Shown piece after piece: positions 23,575 to 34,202 of a DNA stretch of 53,289 bases. Source of the DNA: Candidatus Kerfeldbacteria bacterium (GTDB taxonomy: Bacteria; Patescibacteriota; Patescibacteriia; UBA9570; XYC2-FULL-38-9). Under the pieces are notes generated by a model, which was not told where the DNA came from, made no database searches, and worked only from the letters and a program-made list of their open reading frames with translations. Location: the NCBI GenBank assembly GCA_016182555.1, contig JACPGJ010000006.1, positions 1 through 53,289 of the forward strand. The letters are read 5' to 3'. The stretch's first letter is position 1. Every line of letters begins with the position of its first letter. The position numbers were made by a program, and so were the translations under genes.

Positions 23575-26500
23575 TTAGATCAATGTGACGGAAGCCACAA
23601 TATCTTTTGCTTCCTTGAAGCGCATCAATCGTACACCTTGCGTGGCTCGACCAAGAACACTAACGGATTTTAGCGGCAAGCGAATCACTTGTCCTTGAAC
23701 AGAGATAATCACTAAATCTCGCTCCTCTTCAGTAGCTTGGATGGCAAACGCCGAGATAATGCTTCCAGTTTTCGGCGTAATATTCGCTGTTTTGATACCC
23801 GAGCCGCCGCGGTTTTGTATTTTGTATTGTGACAGAGTACTTCGTTTTCCAAATCCGTTCGACATAATCACTACTAACTGATCATTTTTTTCTCCGCCGT
23901 TGCTGACAATGCTCATACCGCTAATACTGCTCTTTTCTTTCAGTTTCATGCCGCGTACACCTGCAGCGGTCCGGCCCATGGCCCGAACATCTTTTTCGTT
24001 GAAGCGAATGGCTTGGCCATTGTCAGACACCAGAATGATATGATCTTTTCCGGTCGATGGTTGAACCCACATGAGTTGATCGCCATCTTTAATTTTGAGC
24101 GCGATCAAACCAGAGCGGCGGACATTGCTAAAATCAGCCAATTCCGTTTTCTTAATGACTCCATGCTGCGTCACCATGACTAAATATTTTTTGTCCCCTA
24201 AATTTTCTAGGCTCAGCGTGGCGGAGAGCTTTTCTTCCGGCCCGAGTTGTAAGAAATTGACTATCGCTTGTCCTTTTGCGGTGCGCGAAGATGGTGGAAC
24301 TTCATAGGCTTTCAATTGGAACACACGACCACGGGAGGTAAAGAATAATAAATCGGCATGGGTATTAGTCATGAACATATCAGAAACCGAATCTTCTTCT
24401 TTTGTTGTTAAGCCAATAACGCCTTTCCCCCCACGGTGTTGTTTTTTGAATGTATCTGGTGGTAAGCGTTTAATATATCCATCGGTCGTGATCATCACCA
24501 CGGTTTGTTCTTTCGGAATTAAGTCTTCTTGCGAGAATTCACCAACGGGGTGTGGCACCACTTGTGTCCGGCGATTGCTGCCGTAATTGGTGTTGATTTC
24601 AAGAATTTCATTTTTCACCACGTTCAAAATATTTTTACGTGAAGAGAGAATCGTTTTCAGTTCTTTAATCAATTTTTGTTTTTCTTTCAATTCTTCTTCT
24701 ACGCGTAAGCGTTCTAAGTTGGCCAACTGTTGCAATTTCATTTCGAGAATAGCCACTGCTTGGCGTTCCGTCATGCGGAATTTTTTGATCAAATTTGTTT
24801 TTGCATCATTGCGATCTTTCGATTTTTTAATCGTGTTGATCACATCATTAATTTTTTCGAGCGCCATGACTAAGCCTTCCAAAATATGTGCACGGTCTTC
24901 GGCTTTGCGTAAATCAAATTCGGTGCGGCGTTTCACCACCACCTCACGGTGTTTTACAAATTCTTCTAATACCATTTTCAGGGTGAGAACGCGTGGTTGA
25001 ATGCTATCGACTAATGCGAGCATGTTCACGTGGAATGTTTCTTGTAGTTGCGTCAGTTTATAGAGTTGGTTCAATACTTTTTTTGGATACGCCCCTTTTT
25101 TTAGTTCGACAACTACCCGCACGCCGTCACGGTCAGATTCATCACGTAAATCTTTAATTTGGTCAATTTTTTTATCACGCACCAGCAGCGCAATTTTTTC
25201 AATCAACGTCGCTTTGTTCACCATGTACGGAATTTCGGTAATCAAAATTTGGTGCGCGCCACCATTGCCTTCGACAATTTCTGCGCGGCCTCGCATGACA
25301 ATTGGCCCACGTCCGGTGGCATACGTTTGCAAAATATCTTTTCTATTAAAAATTTGTCCGCCGGTTGGAAAATCGGGTCCTTTGACATGCTCCATCAAAT
25401 CTTCCACGGTCACTTCCGGGTTTTCAATCAGCATCATGAGTGCATCACACAACTCGCTTAAGTTATGGGGCGGAATACTCGTCGCCATACCCACGGCAAT
25501 ACCCACGGTACCATTCACTAATAGTTGCGGGAATTTGGCCGGCAACACTTTTGGTTCTTGGTGGACACCATCATAGTTTGGCATGAAGTCGACAGTTTCT
25601 CGGTCGATGTCGAGCAACATTTCTTCTGCAATTTTTGTGAGCTTGGCTTCAGTATTGTGGTTAATGAATCCATTGGCTGTAAATGAATGGCACACACTAT
25701 CCACTCGTACGGAATATACTTCCGTTTCATTTTGCATCTCTTCAATCGTTTGAATACGGTCAAAAAGGTACTCGTGTTTCAGTAGCCATTCAATGAGTTT
25801 GCAGTCTTGTGGAGAGAAATATTTTTTGAAACGAGTATAATTTTTTTCTAACGCATTGTAGCGATCGAAATTATTTCTGCTCACAAAATCTTGCGTGTAT
25901 CGCGCACGAAGATATGCGTTCAAAAATGGAATGAAATCATTTTTGCTCAACCGAGCATCATTGACTTCATGAATACGGTGCAGCACCGCTTTTTTTCGCG
26001 TAGAATAAAAACCGATCTCTTTTTCAAAACGGAGAATATTTGGTCGCCCACTGATGCACAGTTTATAGCACTCATTCCGTTTATCCTGTGTTGGCGCGGT
26101 GGTCACAATACCAAAATTCAGTAAGACGGTTTTTAATTCTGAAATCAACTGTGCACTTTTGGAGCAATACACCAGTTCAACCACCTGTCCACCATGGCGT
26201 TTATCGGTATGAAAAACCACCGACCCATCACTTTCGAATAAGCCACGTAAAAAAGCGCTAACACTTTTTTTTGTGGATTGCAGTACAGAAAATGGAATCG
26301 TTTTTTTATCTGCACGAACATTATGCAACCCAGCGACCTCTAATAAGTCAACAGCCGTTTTTTGATAAAAATCAAATTCGAGGCAATCACCTTTTATTGT
26401 GCGTTCATACACCCGTGTTCCAGCAAATTCTGCCAGCAGCGCGTCACGAACCGTTTCGTAATATTGCCGGTCTTTATTGTTAAAAATAATTTTGCCTTGA

Positions 26501-27375
26501 TGAAAACTGCCTTCGGCAACCAATGCGCCCATCGCAAATGCTAAACGAGGGGTCATTTTTTTTGGTAAACGAATCGGTGTGGTGCGTACACGTTTTGGTA
26601 GACGCAGCGTGGTTAAATCAAAATCTGTTTTGGCAAACAGCGAACCCCGACGATTGATGAGTGCATAATCTTGTGTGGTTATATCTTTCAACAATTTCCA
26701 GTTCAACGTTGGGAAGCCAAATTCATTTAACGACCAACACATCACGGGGTGGTTTTGAGAGCCCATGAGGCGGTAGCCATGTTGGGTGGTGATGCGCACA
26801 ACGCGATGCTTTCCAGAATTGAAAAATCGTGACGCACGAACGGTTTTATTTTTATAATTCACTACAGAAAGGTTCACCGCTGTTTCTTCTTTGGAAGAAA
26901 TAGAAGCGATAGGAATCATTCCGCGGTCACTCAAGAGCAAGGTGTCTCCACTGACACAATAGCGCATGGCGGCAGCCGAATCTCCATCCATTGAACCAAA
27001 GTTTCCTTGGCCGTTCACGAGTGGATTACGCATGGCAAAATCTTGTGCCATACGCACCATGGAATCATACACTGCCACATCTCCATGTGGATGATATTTA
27101 CCGAGTACTTCACCGACTACAGTAGCAGATTTACGAAATTTGGCGTTGGCTTTTAAACCGATATCCCACATGGCATACAAAATACGACGGTGTACCGGTT
27201 TCATGCCGTCGCGAACATCTGGTAATGCGCGTGTCACAATGACGGACATGGCATAGTCAATATAGGAATTGGACATTTCTTCAACAATCGGACGAGGATT
27301 GACGTGCCCAATATTATTTTTCCCCGGTTCAACGGTGTTGCTGCGCGCTTGCGGTGAAGAATTTTTTTTTGCCAT
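23575..27375 (-). CDS. gyrA: DNA gyrase subunit A, intein-containing precursor
   Basis: 1,266 residues, of which 435 are an intein; the spliced product has 831, a normal size. N-terminal breakage-reunion domain: [31 protein letters not shown], and the catalytic Tyr at residue 139 in AAAMRY, immediately followed by the intein's Cys. The C-terminal extein restarts with [12 protein letters not shown] and ends in six beta-pinwheel blades, including a GyrA-box-like [11 protein letters not shown]. It cuts and rejoins DNA with GyrB to introduce negative supercoils. It is third in a transcript after a degenerate MBL-fold protein and an 80-residue membrane protein. Confidence 0.97.
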   Translation of the reverse strand: MAKKNSSPQARSNTVEPGKNNIGHVNPRPIVEEMSNSYIDYAMSVIVTRALPDVRDGMKPVHRRILYAMWDIGLKANAKFRKSATVVGEVLGKYHPHGDVAVYDSMVRMAQDFAMRNPLVNGQGNFGSMDGDSAAAMRYCVSGDTLLLSDRGMIPIASISSKEETAVNLSVVNYKNKTVRASRFFNSGKHRVVRITTQHGYRLMGSQNHPVMCWSLNEFGFPTLNWKLLKDITTQDYALINRRGSLFAKTDFDLTTLRLPKRVRTTPIRLPKKMTPRLAFAMGALVAEGSFHQGKIIFNNKDRQYYETVRDALLAEFAGTRVYERTIKGDCLEFDFYQKTAVDLLEVAGLHNVRADKKTIPFSVLQSTKKSVSAFLRGLFESDGSVVFHTDKRHGGQVVELVYCSKSAQLISELKTVLLNFGIVTTAPTQDKRNECYKLCISGRPNILRFEKEIGFYSTRKKAVLHRIHEVNDARLSKNDFIPFLNAYLRARYTQDFVSRNNFDRYNALEKNYTRFKKYFSPQDCKLIEWLLKHEYLFDRIQTIEEMQNETEVYSVRVDSVCHSFTANGFINHNTEAKLTKIAEEMLLDIDRETVDFMPNYDGVHQEPKVLPAKFPQLLVNGTVGIAVGMATSIPPHNLSELCDALMMLIENPEVTVEDLMEHVKGPDFPTGGQIFNRKDILQTYATGRGPIVMRGRAEIVEGNGGAHQILITEIPYMVNKATLIEKIALLVRDKKIDQIKDLRDESDRDGVRVVVELKKGAYPKKVLNQLYKLTQLQETFHVNMLALVDSIQPRVLTLKMVLEEFVKHREVVVKRRTEFDLRKAEDRAHILEGLVMALEKINDVINTIKKSKDRNDAKTNLIKKFRMTERQAVAILEMKLQQLANLERLRVEEELKEKQKLIKELKTILSSRKNILNVVKNEILEINTNYGSNRRTQVVPHPVGEFSQEDLIPKEQTVVMITTDGYIKRLPPDTFKKQHRGGKGVIGLTTKEEDSVSDMFMTNTHADLLFFTSRGRVFQLKAYEVPPSSRTAKGQAIVNFLQLGPEEKLSATLSLENLGDKKYLVMVTQHGVIKKTELADFSNVRRSGLIALKIKDGDQLMWVQPSTGKDHIILVSDNGQAIRFNEKDVRAMGRTAAGVRGMKLKEKSSISGMSIVSNGGEKNDQLVVIMSNGFGKRSTLSQYKIQNRGGSGIKTANITPKTGSIISAFAIQATEEERDLVIISVQGQVIRLPLKSVSVLGRATQGVRLMRFKEAKDIVASVTLI
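25654..26958 (-). mobile_element. GyrA intein with LAGLIDADG endonuclease (435 aa)
   Basis: It begins [17 protein letters not shown] directly after the active-site Tyr and ends NGFINHN before Thr+1 of TEAKL. Splicing blocks seen: Cys1, block B with NHPV, block [18 protein letters not shown], and the terminal His-Asn. The central endonuclease has two motifs, [14 protein letters not shown] and [14 protein letters not shown], each with an acidic catalytic residue. All parts look intact, so both splicing and homing may be active. The insertion point is the same as in the known mycobacterial GyrA inteins (RY^TEA). Confidence 0.95.
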
Positions 27376-27380
27376 AGAAG

Positions 27381-27623
27381 TTAATCAATTATGGTAGATA
27401 AGGAGTGGAACCCGGTACCGAACAGAGAACCAATATTGTGAAAGAGTTGTTTTGCCCCCGGTGTGCCATTGCGTGGCGTGGTGAGATTGAAGGGAAGTGT
27501 CGCGATCCAGAATAAGATGAGGATGAGACAAGCGAGGCTCACCAGCAGTGCGAATTTGCGCTGTTGTTTTGGGGTGACCGTGGGTTGTGGAGTAGATGTT
27601 TTTTTCCCAGAGCGTGCGGGCAT
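27381..27623 (-). CDS. Small single-pass membrane protein
   Basis: 80 residues: a basic Pro/Thr-rich cytoplasmic start, one helix ([22 protein letters not shown]) and a short exterior part ending [16 protein letters not shown]. It lies 5 nt before gyrA and 9 nt after the MBL-fold gene on the same strand. No family was recognised. Confidence 0.6.
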   Translation of the reverse strand: MPARSGKKTSTPQPTVTPKQQRKFALLVSLACLILILFWIATLPFNLTTPRNGTPGAKQLFHNIGSLFGTGFHSLSTIID

Positions 27624-27632
27624 AAAAGCAGA

Positions 27633-28238
27633 TTAAGCAATATCGAGTATGGTGATTTGTGTTTCTTCTGCGGGTAAATCGCGCACTTTTAAAATGACTT
27701 TTTTTTCTGGCGTAATGTTTTTTACCCCCATTTCCTTCAGAAACGCGTCAATAGGATCAAGCGCTGAGGTTGTTTTCCCAGTGGCGTATTGCACAGGAAT
27801 AATGACCCGTGGCTCCAGTTCGCTGATCAGCGTCGCACGAGTTGCGGCTGTGCCACCGGTCACCGGAAGAAAAAGAAGATCAACACCTTCTAAAAATTTG
27901 ACTGTTTCGTCACTCAGCGCATGAGCAGCGATACCAGGATACCCAATGCGCATGCCTTCACTTTCAATCATGTACACGGTTTGACCGTTGCTATTTGGAA
28001 GACCGTAGACAAAAAAATCTTTCACTTCATATTCGCCGGGGCCGCTAATCACAAACGGTTCACCTTGTAAGCGTTCGAAGTTGTTGCATTGGTCATTATT
28101 TGGGTCACTGGAGGCGACAATGTCCACCTTCAATTTTGGCATGCTAAGAGAGCCGGAATCTTGAAATGGATTCAAGAGGAGAGTGCCTTGTTGGGTCTGT
28201 AGTTTCACGCAGCTAAAACCGTGCCAGGTAATATGCAT
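27633..28238 (-). CDS. Metallo-beta-lactamase-fold protein lacking the metal-binding HxHxDH motif
   Basis: 201 residues. It starts MHITWHGFSCVKLQTQQGTLLLNPF, like UlaG-type (Lactamase_B_3) hydrolases, and keeps the later GPGEYEVKDFFVYGLP, LLFLPVTGG and RVIIPVQYATG strands. Where the family has THxHxDH, this protein reads SSDPNNDQCNN, so the usual di-metal site cannot form. It is probably a non-catalytic or altered-substrate member. It leads the transcript that includes gyrA. Confidence 0.75.
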   Translation of the reverse strand: MHITWHGFSCVKLQTQQGTLLLNPFQDSGSLSMPKLKVDIVASSDPNNDQCNNFERLQGEPFVISGPGEYEVKDFFVYGLPNSNGQTVYMIESEGMRIGYPGIAAHALSDETVKFLEGVDLLFLPVTGGTAATRATLISELEPRVIIPVQYATGKTTSALDPIDAFLKEMGVKNITPEKKVILKVRDLPAEETQITILDIA

Positions 28239-28281
28239 AGAAGGGAAAATAAGTAATTTTTTAGGGTATCGTTACCCCTGG

Positions 28282-28310
28282 ATTTTAGCAAACCAGAGGA
28301 AATAATTCAA
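28282..28310 (-). promoter_or_regulatory. Promoter of the MBL-fold/gyrA transcript
   Basis: Minus strand TTGAAT, 17-nt spacer, TAAAAT; leader about 37 nt. Confidence 0.55.
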
Positions 28311-28337
28311 CTCCGCGGGCGATGAGATGTGTGAAAG

Positions 28338-28367
28338 AAAAACCGCTCGAGGGTGAGCGGTTTTTTT
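28338..28367 (-). terminator. Terminator after ribosomal protein S1 gene
   Basis: AAAAACCGCTC, 6-nt loop, GAGCGGTTTTT with flanking T/A runs, 3 nt after the stop. Confidence 0.88.
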
Positions 28368-28370
28368 GTG

Positions 28371-29648
28371 CTATTTTGCAGCTTCTTCGGTGGGGGTGGA
28401 AGTTTCTTCCGCGTTCTTTTCTTCTGTTGCTGCAGTTGGCTCTTCTGCCGGCGTTGGTTCAGTTGCCGTTGGAGCGGCTTCTTTTTCTGTTTTTTCTTTG
28501 TCTTCTTTCCCTTCAGCGGCCTCCTCTTTCTCCTTACTTCCTGGGCGTGGAGTCAGTTGTTTAACAGATAACCCAAGGCGGTGATGATCTGGTTCAATAG
28601 ACACAATCTTGAATTCGCGTTCTTCACCAGATTTTAATACTTCTTCTGGGGAATGAATCTTTTTCCAAGAGAGTTCAGAGATATGAGCAAGGCCATGAAT
28701 ATCGTTATCCAGTTCCACAAATGCACCAAATGGGTTTAATTTCAACACTTTTCCTTTCACCATATCGCCAATTTTGTATCTTACTGCCACATCTTTCCAT
28801 GGGTCTTGTTGCAGGCGGCGCATGGACAACGAAATTTTGCCACCTTCAATAGCGATAATTTGAGCGGTAATCGTGTCGCCAACATTGATGACATCTTTCG
28901 GGTTATCAATACGTTGCCAAGCAAGTTCTGAAATATGTACTAATCCTTCTAGTCCTTCACCAAATTCAACGAATGCCCCGAAATCGACTACTCCGGTGAC
29001 TACGCCAGTCACATTGTTGCCTACTTTATATTCAGATAATTTCGCTGATTGTTCATTTTCACGAGCGGCTTTTTCAGAGAAAATTAGCTTATTCTCTTTT
29101 TCATCCACGTCAATAATGCGTACCTTGAATGCTTGGCCAACGTATGTTTGCAAGCGTTGTAAAATTTTGGCTTTATTTGCACCTTCCACACGTGGATAAT
29201 GCTCAACAGCTAACTGGGATACCGGTAAAAAGCCGGATACATTTCCTGTACGGGCAATCAACCCACCTTTATTTGCATCGAGAATATGCGCATCCACAAT
29301 TTCTTGTTCACGGAAGAGGCGAGCCAGTTCTTCCCAGGCTTTTTGGTGCCCTGCTTCACGGAAAGACAACTCAATCTCTCCTAATTCATTTTCAATATCG
29401 AGAACCGTTGCTGTAACCTGTTCACCGGGCTGTAGATTTGTATAGAGACCAGATTCGTCTACTAATTCTGGCCCACGCACCACGCCGGTGGCAATACCGC
29501 CGAGATCGATATGAATTTCATTATTCGCCGCAGAAATAACTACCCCTTCCACAATATCACCAACGTCTGGTAATGTAATTGGGTGTTTTTCGAGTAATGC
29601 TTGCATCTGGTCTGCTCCAGATGTTTGTGCTTGCTTGGATTTGGCCAT
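28371..29648 (-). CDS. rpsA: Ribosomal protein S1 (four S1 domains)
   Basis: 425 residues from ATG 29648. Four S1/OB-fold repeats begin near GDIVEGVVISAANNEIHIDL, QEIVDAHILDANKGGLIAR, GNNVTGVVTGVVDFGAFVEF and GDMVKGKVLKLNPFGAFVEL; the last two carry the standard GAFVE..GLEGLVHISE motif. The tail is a Glu/Ala/Thr/Pro-rich linker. E. coli S1 has six domains; four-domain forms are usual in Gram-positive and CPR lineages. S1 melts mRNA structure on the 30S subunit, of interest in a genome with many leaderless messages. It is transcribed divergently from ftsH. Confidence 0.9.
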   Translation of the reverse strand: MAKSKQAQTSGADQMQALLEKHPITLPDVGDIVEGVVISAANNEIHIDLGGIATGVVRGPELVDESGLYTNLQPGEQVTATVLDIENELGEIELSFREAGHQKAWEELARLFREQEIVDAHILDANKGGLIARTGNVSGFLPVSQLAVEHYPRVEGANKAKILQRLQTYVGQAFKVRIIDVDEKENKLIFSEKAARENEQSAKLSEYKVGNNVTGVVTGVVDFGAFVEFGEGLEGLVHISELAWQRIDNPKDVINVGDTITAQIIAIEGGKISLSMRRLQQDPWKDVAVRYKIGDMVKGKVLKLNPFGAFVELDNDIHGLAHISELSWKKIHSPEEVLKSGEEREFKIVSIEPDHHRLGLSVKQLTPRPGSKEKEEAAEGKEDKEKTEKEAAPTATEPTPAEEPTAATEEKNAEETSTPTEEAAK

Positions 29649-29728
29649 AATTATCAATTATTGTTAACCGAAACGTGACCACGTTTGCGGCGCTGGTAGT
29701 CCAGCTGTTGTAAATAGAGAATGCCATG

Positions 29729-29759
29729 ATATCAGAAAATATTTTTCCTGGCAAGTCAA
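29729..29759 (-). promoter_or_regulatory. Candidate rpsA promoter
   Basis: Minus strand TTGACT with TGATAT after 19 nt; the -10 is weak and the spacing long. Leader of about 75 nt, long enough for autoregulation by S1, but no specific structure was recognised. Confidence 0.4.
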
Positions 29760-29783
29760 GGGTCATGCCAGACATGCTAGCGC

Positions 29784-29812
29784 TTGATTATCGTGTGGGT
29801 TTGCCGTATAAT
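29784..29812 (+). promoter_or_regulatory. ftsH promoter
   Basis: TTGATT, 17-nt spacer, TATAAT; transcription should start near 29819, only ~10 nt before the chosen ATG. Confidence 0.7.
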
Positions 29813-29828
29813 GCGTTCACAAGAATTA

Positions 29829-32800
29829 ATGAAATTATTTCAGAAAACGATCATGCCCAAAAAACAACAACAACCAAAAAATCTTTTTCGTCATTTCTTA
29901 GGTTTTTTGCTCATCTTTATTATCATCGCTTCGGTGTTATCGCTCTACAATTCGCCGTTTCATAAACCAGAAAAAGTGCCGTTTAATACGGTTGTGGAGT
30001 ATATTCAGCAAGGAAAAGTGCAGGACATTCAGGTCATTGAAGGCTCTCAGTTGAAAGTGACGTTGAATGACGAAGCGAGTACGGTGGTTGAATCGACCAA
30101 AGAAAGTAATGAAGCATTGCCAACGCTGCTGACAGCATACGGCATCACGCCAGAGCAACTCGCGAAAACCAGTATTTCTGTGGAAGGTACTAGTGGGTGG
30201 AAATTTTTTGTGGTGAATATTTTACCTATTCTGTTGCCAGCAGTTTTCATTATCTTCTTTTTCTGGTTGATGATGCGCCAAGTGCAAGGAACGAACAACC
30301 GCGCTATGATGTTTGGCCAAAATACAAGCAAATTGGTTGACCCAGAACGCAAAAATAAAACCACCTTTAAAGATGTAGCTGGAGCCACTGAAGCCAAAGA
30401 AGAGTTGACCGAAATTGTGGATTTTCTGAAAAACCCGAAAAAATATACTTCTATTGGTGCTCGTATTCCGAAAGGCGTGTTGCTGATGGGGCCTCCGGGA
30501 ACGGGAAAGTGTATTACCGGTGATTCTCTTGTGCTGACCAATAAAGGCATGATGCGTATTCAAGATGTGCCAAAATATTTCTTTGTCGATCCAGTGACCG
30601 ATAAAGTGCATGGTGCACAGGTTCCTGCCGTGGACCCAGCAGATTTATCAACCGCAACCGTTCCTGCCAGCCATTGGTATGATTTGGGTATGCAGCAAAC
30701 ATTGCGTATTCGCACCCAGCTCGGCTATGAGCTGGAAGGTACCCCAGAACATCCAGTATTGGTGTTGGACACGGGTGGCAGCATTCAATTTCGCCGTCTA
30801 GATGAATTAAAAGAAGAAGACAAGGTGGTCATCAAATATGGCACGAAACAATTTGGTTATTCAACGGCCATTCCTGATCAAGAAACGGCTTATATCATCG
30901 GTTTGCTGATTGGTGATGGATGCGTTACAGTTCGAGATCGACTCATCTTCTCCACTAGCGACGCAGAATTGTTACAGAAATTCAGTTCGTTTTTTGCAGA
31001 ACGGTTTGGATATGCAGTAAAGAAAACGAGCGGTCCGTATGATTGGATGGTTTCTGATCAAGCCATTTCAAGATTGTTTAGACAAGAGTATGGATTGGGT
31101 GCGTTGTATGCAAAAGACAAGGTAATTCCGGATACGATTTTACAAAGTCCAGAACATATTGTTCGTGCATTTTTGCAAGGGTTGTTTGATACTGATGGCA
31201 CAGCAACGAAAGATGGACAAGTGCAATTTTCCAGCGCAAGCAAAACGTTGGCAAAACAAGTGGGGTGTTTGCTGTTGAATTTTGGAGTAGTGAATCGAGT
31301 GCATGAACGTCAATTGAAAGTGAATGGTAAGAAATATTTCTATCTGGATATCACCGGTGATTTTTTGCGTGCGTTCTCTGAAGAAATTGGTTTTCAATTA
31401 ACACGAAAACAGCAGCGAGTGAATGAATATGTCGTCACGCATGAAACAAATTCGAATACAAATTTGTTGTATCATCAACAAACGGTATTTTCAGCTATTT
31501 GGAAAAAATTGGAATTGGCTGGCGTGGCGGTATATTCTACATTTGAACAGGCAAGCGGAGGAATGAATTATAAAAATTTGATTCGATATGTAAGTGGAGA
31601 GCGGAATCCCTCAGTGACCACGGCACGGAATTTTACAACTGCGGTGATGGAACTCGATTCAACAATGAATACACTGCCAGCATTCAACCAGTTAAATCGT
31701 TTAGCCAACGATAATTTCTATTTTACACCAGTGACCAAAATTACGGTGGGAGAAGCACGGGTGTATGATTTTACCGTTCCGCAGCGTCATTCATTTATTT
31801 CTAATGGGTTGGTGTCGCATAATACATTACTCGCTCGTGCAGTGGCAGGTGAAGCGAATGTGCCATTCTTTCATATTTCTGGTTCAGAATTCGTGGAAAT
31901 GTTTGTGGGCGTGGGTGCTAGCCGCGTGCGTGATTTTTTCCGTAAAGCCCAGAAAGCCGCACCAGCAATTTTATTCATTGATGAAATTGATGCCGTTGGG
32001 CGCCAGCGTGGAACAGGTTTGGGTGGTTCGCACGATGAACGTGAACAAACATTGAATCAAATTCTGACTGAAATGGATGGTTTTGATAACGAAACAAATG
32101 TGATTGTCATTGCTGCGACCAATCGCCCAGACGTTCTGGATCCGGCATTGTTGCGCCCTGGTCGGTTTGACCGCCGAGTCATGTTAGACCTGCCAGACAT
32201 TCGTGAGCGTGAAGAAATTTTGCATGTGCATGTCAAGAATAAAATGTTGCAAGAAGACGTGAAACTGAAAGTGCTGGCTCAGCGTACCACCGGTTTTTCT
32301 GGTGCGGATTTGATGAATTTGCTCAACGAAGCTGCCATTTTTGCGGCGCGTGAAAACCACAAAAAAGTATCTATGGAGAATTGTTTGGAATCGATTGATA
32401 AAGTATTACTTGGCCCACAACGCAAGAGTGTGAAGTATTCTGATCGTGAGAAATCTATTACGGCGTATCATGAAGCTGGCCATGCATTGGTAGCGCACAT
32501 GTTGCCCGATTCTGACCCGGTGCACAAAATTACGATTATCCCCCGTGGTCGCGCTGGTGGATATACATTGAAGTTGCCAGAAGATGATAAAAAGTTGCAT
32601 TCGAAGAAAGAATTGCTTGCCGATATTGCGGTTGCATTGGGTGGACATGCGGCAGAGCAGTTTCAGTTTGATGACATTACGACCGGTGCGTCGAGTGATT
32701 TAAGCAAAGCCACGAAACTCGCACGGAGTTTAGTGATGCATTACGGTATGAGTGAGAAAATGGGGCCACGAACATTTGGGGCAACGAGTGAGATGGTGTT

Positions 32801-33059
32801 TTTGGGCAAAGAAATTCACGAGCAGCGTGATTATAGTGAACAAACCGCGCAAGAGATTGATGCTGAAATTGCTTCTATTATTTCTACACAGTATACGGTG
32901 GTAAAAGAATTGATGAAAAAATATACACACAAACTCGATTTGATCGCTTCGAAACTGGTGGAAGTGGAAACCATTGAACGAGAAGCATTTGAAGCGTTGC
33001 TTGCCGATGTTCCGCCTGTCGGTAGCGCGGCTTCTCCTGTTGCCGAAGCAGCGGCATAG
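29829..33059 (+). CDS. ftsH: ATP-dependent zinc metalloprotease FtsH, intein-containing precursor
   Basis: 1,076 residues, 438 of them an intein; the spliced protein has 638. Two membrane helices ([13 protein letters not shown], and [21 protein letters not shown] near 125-150) flank the exterior domain. The AAA+ core has Walker A GPPGTGK at 221-227, split from its Thr by the intein, Walker [12 protein letters not shown], arginine-rich [10 protein letters not shown], and the protease motif HEAGH at 881-885. It unfolds and degrades membrane and short-lived proteins. Starts at 29829 or 29853 are both possible; earlier codons lie within the promoter. Confidence 0.97.
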   Translation: MKLFQKTIMPKKQQQPKNLFRHFLGFLLIFIIIASVLSLYNSPFHKPEKVPFNTVVEYIQQGKVQDIQVIEGSQLKVTLNDEASTVVESTKESNEALPTLLTAYGITPEQLAKTSISVEGTSGWKFFVVNILPILLPAVFIIFFFWLMMRQVQGTNNRAMMFGQNTSKLVDPERKNKTTFKDVAGATEAKEELTEIVDFLKNPKKYTSIGARIPKGVLLMGPPGTGKCITGDSLVLTNKGMMRIQDVPKYFFVDPVTDKVHGAQVPAVDPADLSTATVPASHWYDLGMQQTLRIRTQLGYELEGTPEHPVLVLDTGGSIQFRRLDELKEEDKVVIKYGTKQFGYSTAIPDQETAYIIGLLIGDGCVTVRDRLIFSTSDAELLQKFSSFFAERFGYAVKKTSGPYDWMVSDQAISRLFRQEYGLGALYAKDKVIPDTILQSPEHIVRAFLQGLFDTDGTATKDGQVQFSSASKTLAKQVGCLLLNFGVVNRVHERQLKVNGKKYFYLDITGDFLRAFSEEIGFQLTRKQQRVNEYVVTHETNSNTNLLYHQQTVFSAIWKKLELAGVAVYSTFEQASGGMNYKNLIRYVSGERNPSVTTARNFTTAVMELDSTMNTLPAFNQLNRLANDNFYFTPVTKITVGEARVYDFTVPQRHSFISNGLVSHNTLLARAVAGEANVPFFHISGSEFVEMFVGVGASRVRDFFRKAQKAAPAILFIDEIDAVGRQRGTGLGGSHDEREQTLNQILTEMDGFDNETNVIVIAATNRPDVLDPALLRPGRFDRRVMLDLPDIREREEILHVHVKNKMLQEDVKLKVLAQRTTGFSGADLMNLLNEAAIFAARENHKKVSMENCLESIDKVLLGPQRKSVKYSDREKSITAYHEAGHALVAHMLPDSDPVHKITIIPRGRAGGYTLKLPEDDKKLHSKKELLADIAVALGGHAAEQFQFDDITTGASSDLSKATKLARSLVMHYGMSEKMGPRTFGATSEMVFLGKEIHEQRDYSEQTAQEIDAEIASIISTQYTVVKELMKKYTHKLDLIASKLVEVETIEREAFEALLADVPPVGSAASPVAEAAA
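30510..31823 (+). mobile_element. FtsH intein with LAGLIDADG endonuclease (438 aa)
   Basis: It begins [17 protein letters not shown] right after the P-loop Lys (GPPGTGK) and ends NGLVSHN before Thr+1 of TLLARAV. Block B is TPEHPVLV, block [17 protein letters not shown], with terminal His-Asn. The endonuclease motifs are [13 protein letters not shown] and [15 protein letters not shown]. Until splicing occurs FtsH cannot bind ATP, so its activity is fully dependent on the intein. Confidence 0.95.
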
Positions 33060-33082
33060 GAGTATAGTAGAGGAGGAATTCT

Positions 33083-34057
33083 ATGCAATTGTATCGCACT
33101 CTTTTTCAACAATCTTGGTTGATCACCAAACGCCATAAGCTGTTATGGTTTTTTGGTTTCTTCGCTTTGTTTTTTGGTGGAAAAGGGTTGGACATTGAAT
33201 TGTTTTTCACGAATGCGAAATTGATTGGCAGTCACGCCAGCCCATTTCAGCCGACATTTTGGGAACAAAAAAATTGGACCACGGTATTAGATCTATTTGG
33301 TTGGCGCGCTTCGGTATTGATTGCGTCACTGTTGCTGCTTGGTCTGCTCGCGCTGGCCGTAATGATGATTTCGCAAATTGGTTTAGTGGATGCCTTTGGC
33401 CGATACGCTCGTGCCAAGAAATCGGCCACTATATATACTGTTGATCATGCATTGCAAGCAACCCGTGAGCATTTTTTTCCGGTGCTTGGGGTGAATGTTC
33501 TTGGGCGATTGGTGGTGTACGGGTTGTTGGCCGTGGTTGCTTCGCCATTATTTTTTGGCCGCTATAACACATCACATTTTACTTCAACTGTGGTGCTCTT
33601 TTTTGTCTTGATGCCCATTGCCGTGGTTGTTTCCTTAGTAGTGAAATATGCGGTGAATTTTATGGTGTTAAAAGATTATACATTCCGCGAAGCGTTGCGT
33701 TCTGCATGGCAACTCTTTCGAAGAAATATTGGTCTGTCCATTGAAATGGCGGTGGTGATGTCGATGGCGTTTTTTGTAGCGAATGTGGTGGGTATTGTTG
33801 TTGGAGTGTTGGTGACCATGCCGTTGTTATTGCTCGCCATGGTATCTGCGCTGTTGTTTCAATCCGTGGCTATGGTAGCGCTCTATTATTTTGCTGTGTA
33901 TTTTGCGATTGTGGTGGGGTTAGTTGTGACGGCAATTATTTTCTCTGCATGGCATTTTGGAAATTGGACGTTGTTGTTTTTGGAGTTGACAAAAGAGGAT
34001 AAACGGTCGACAATACACCGGCTTTTCCGCGGTGAAAAAATCACCGGCATTTCATAA
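33083..34057 (+). CDS. Polytopic membrane protein, unknown function
   Basis: 324 residues with about six helices (LLWFFGFFALFF, VLIASLLLLGLLALAVMMI, VLGRLVVYGLLAVVASPLFF and three in the C-terminal half). It starts MQLYRTLFQQSWLITKRH, much like the 11444-12340 protein, suggesting related families. A strong Shine-Dalgarno AGGAGG (33071-33076) precedes the ATG; the gap after ftsH is only 23 nt, so the two are cotranscribed and this gene needs the site for internal initiation. A linked role in membrane protein quality control is only a guess. Confidence 0.65.
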   Translation: MQLYRTLFQQSWLITKRHKLLWFFGFFALFFGGKGLDIELFFTNAKLIGSHASPFQPTFWEQKNWTTVLDLFGWRASVLIASLLLLGLLALAVMMISQIGLVDAFGRYARAKKSATIYTVDHALQATREHFFPVLGVNVLGRLVVYGLLAVVASPLFFGRYNTSHFTSTVVLFFVLMPIAVVVSLVVKYAVNFMVLKDYTFREALRSAWQLFRRNIGLSIEMAVVMSMAFFVANVVGIVVGVLVTMPLLLLAMVSALLFQSVAMVALYYFAVYFAIVVGLVVTAIIFSAWHFGNWTLLFLELTKEDKRSTIHRLFRGEKITGIS

Positions 34058-34084
34058 TATTTTCTGATTATCCGTACGCACTAG

Positions 34085-34158
34085 GCTCCCGTAGCTCAGT
34101 TGGTTAGAGCACCGAGCTTATATCTCGGCGGCCTCAGGTTCAAGTCCTGACGGGAGTA
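34085..34158 (+). tRNA. tRNA-Ile (anticodon TAT)
   Basis: Acceptor GCTCCCG/CGGGAGT (first pair G-U), D arm GCTC..GAGC, anticodon stem CCGAG/CTCGG around CTTATAT, T arm TCAGG/CCTGA, discriminator A, CCA not encoded. The UAU anticodon reads AUA directly; most bacteria instead use a CAU tRNA modified to lysidine by TilS. Confidence 0.9.
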
Positions 34159-34172
34159 CAGATAATAGGTAT

Positions 34173-34202
34173 AAAAAATCACCCCTGCGCGGGGTGGTTT
34201 TT
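34173..34202 (+). terminator. Terminator after tRNA-Ile(TAT)
   Basis: AATCACCCC, 5-nt loop, GGGGTGGTT and T5. Confidence 0.8.

Noticed and set aside
24587-25576. Several 100-137-codon open frames on the plus strand
   Set aside because: All are antisense to gyrA, where codon bias keeps the opposite frame open; no start signals or family motifs.
28322-28584. Three overlapping plus-strand frames rich in Ser/Phe/Leu
   Set aside because: Low-complexity shadows of the Glu/Ala/Pro-rich tail of ribosomal protein S1.
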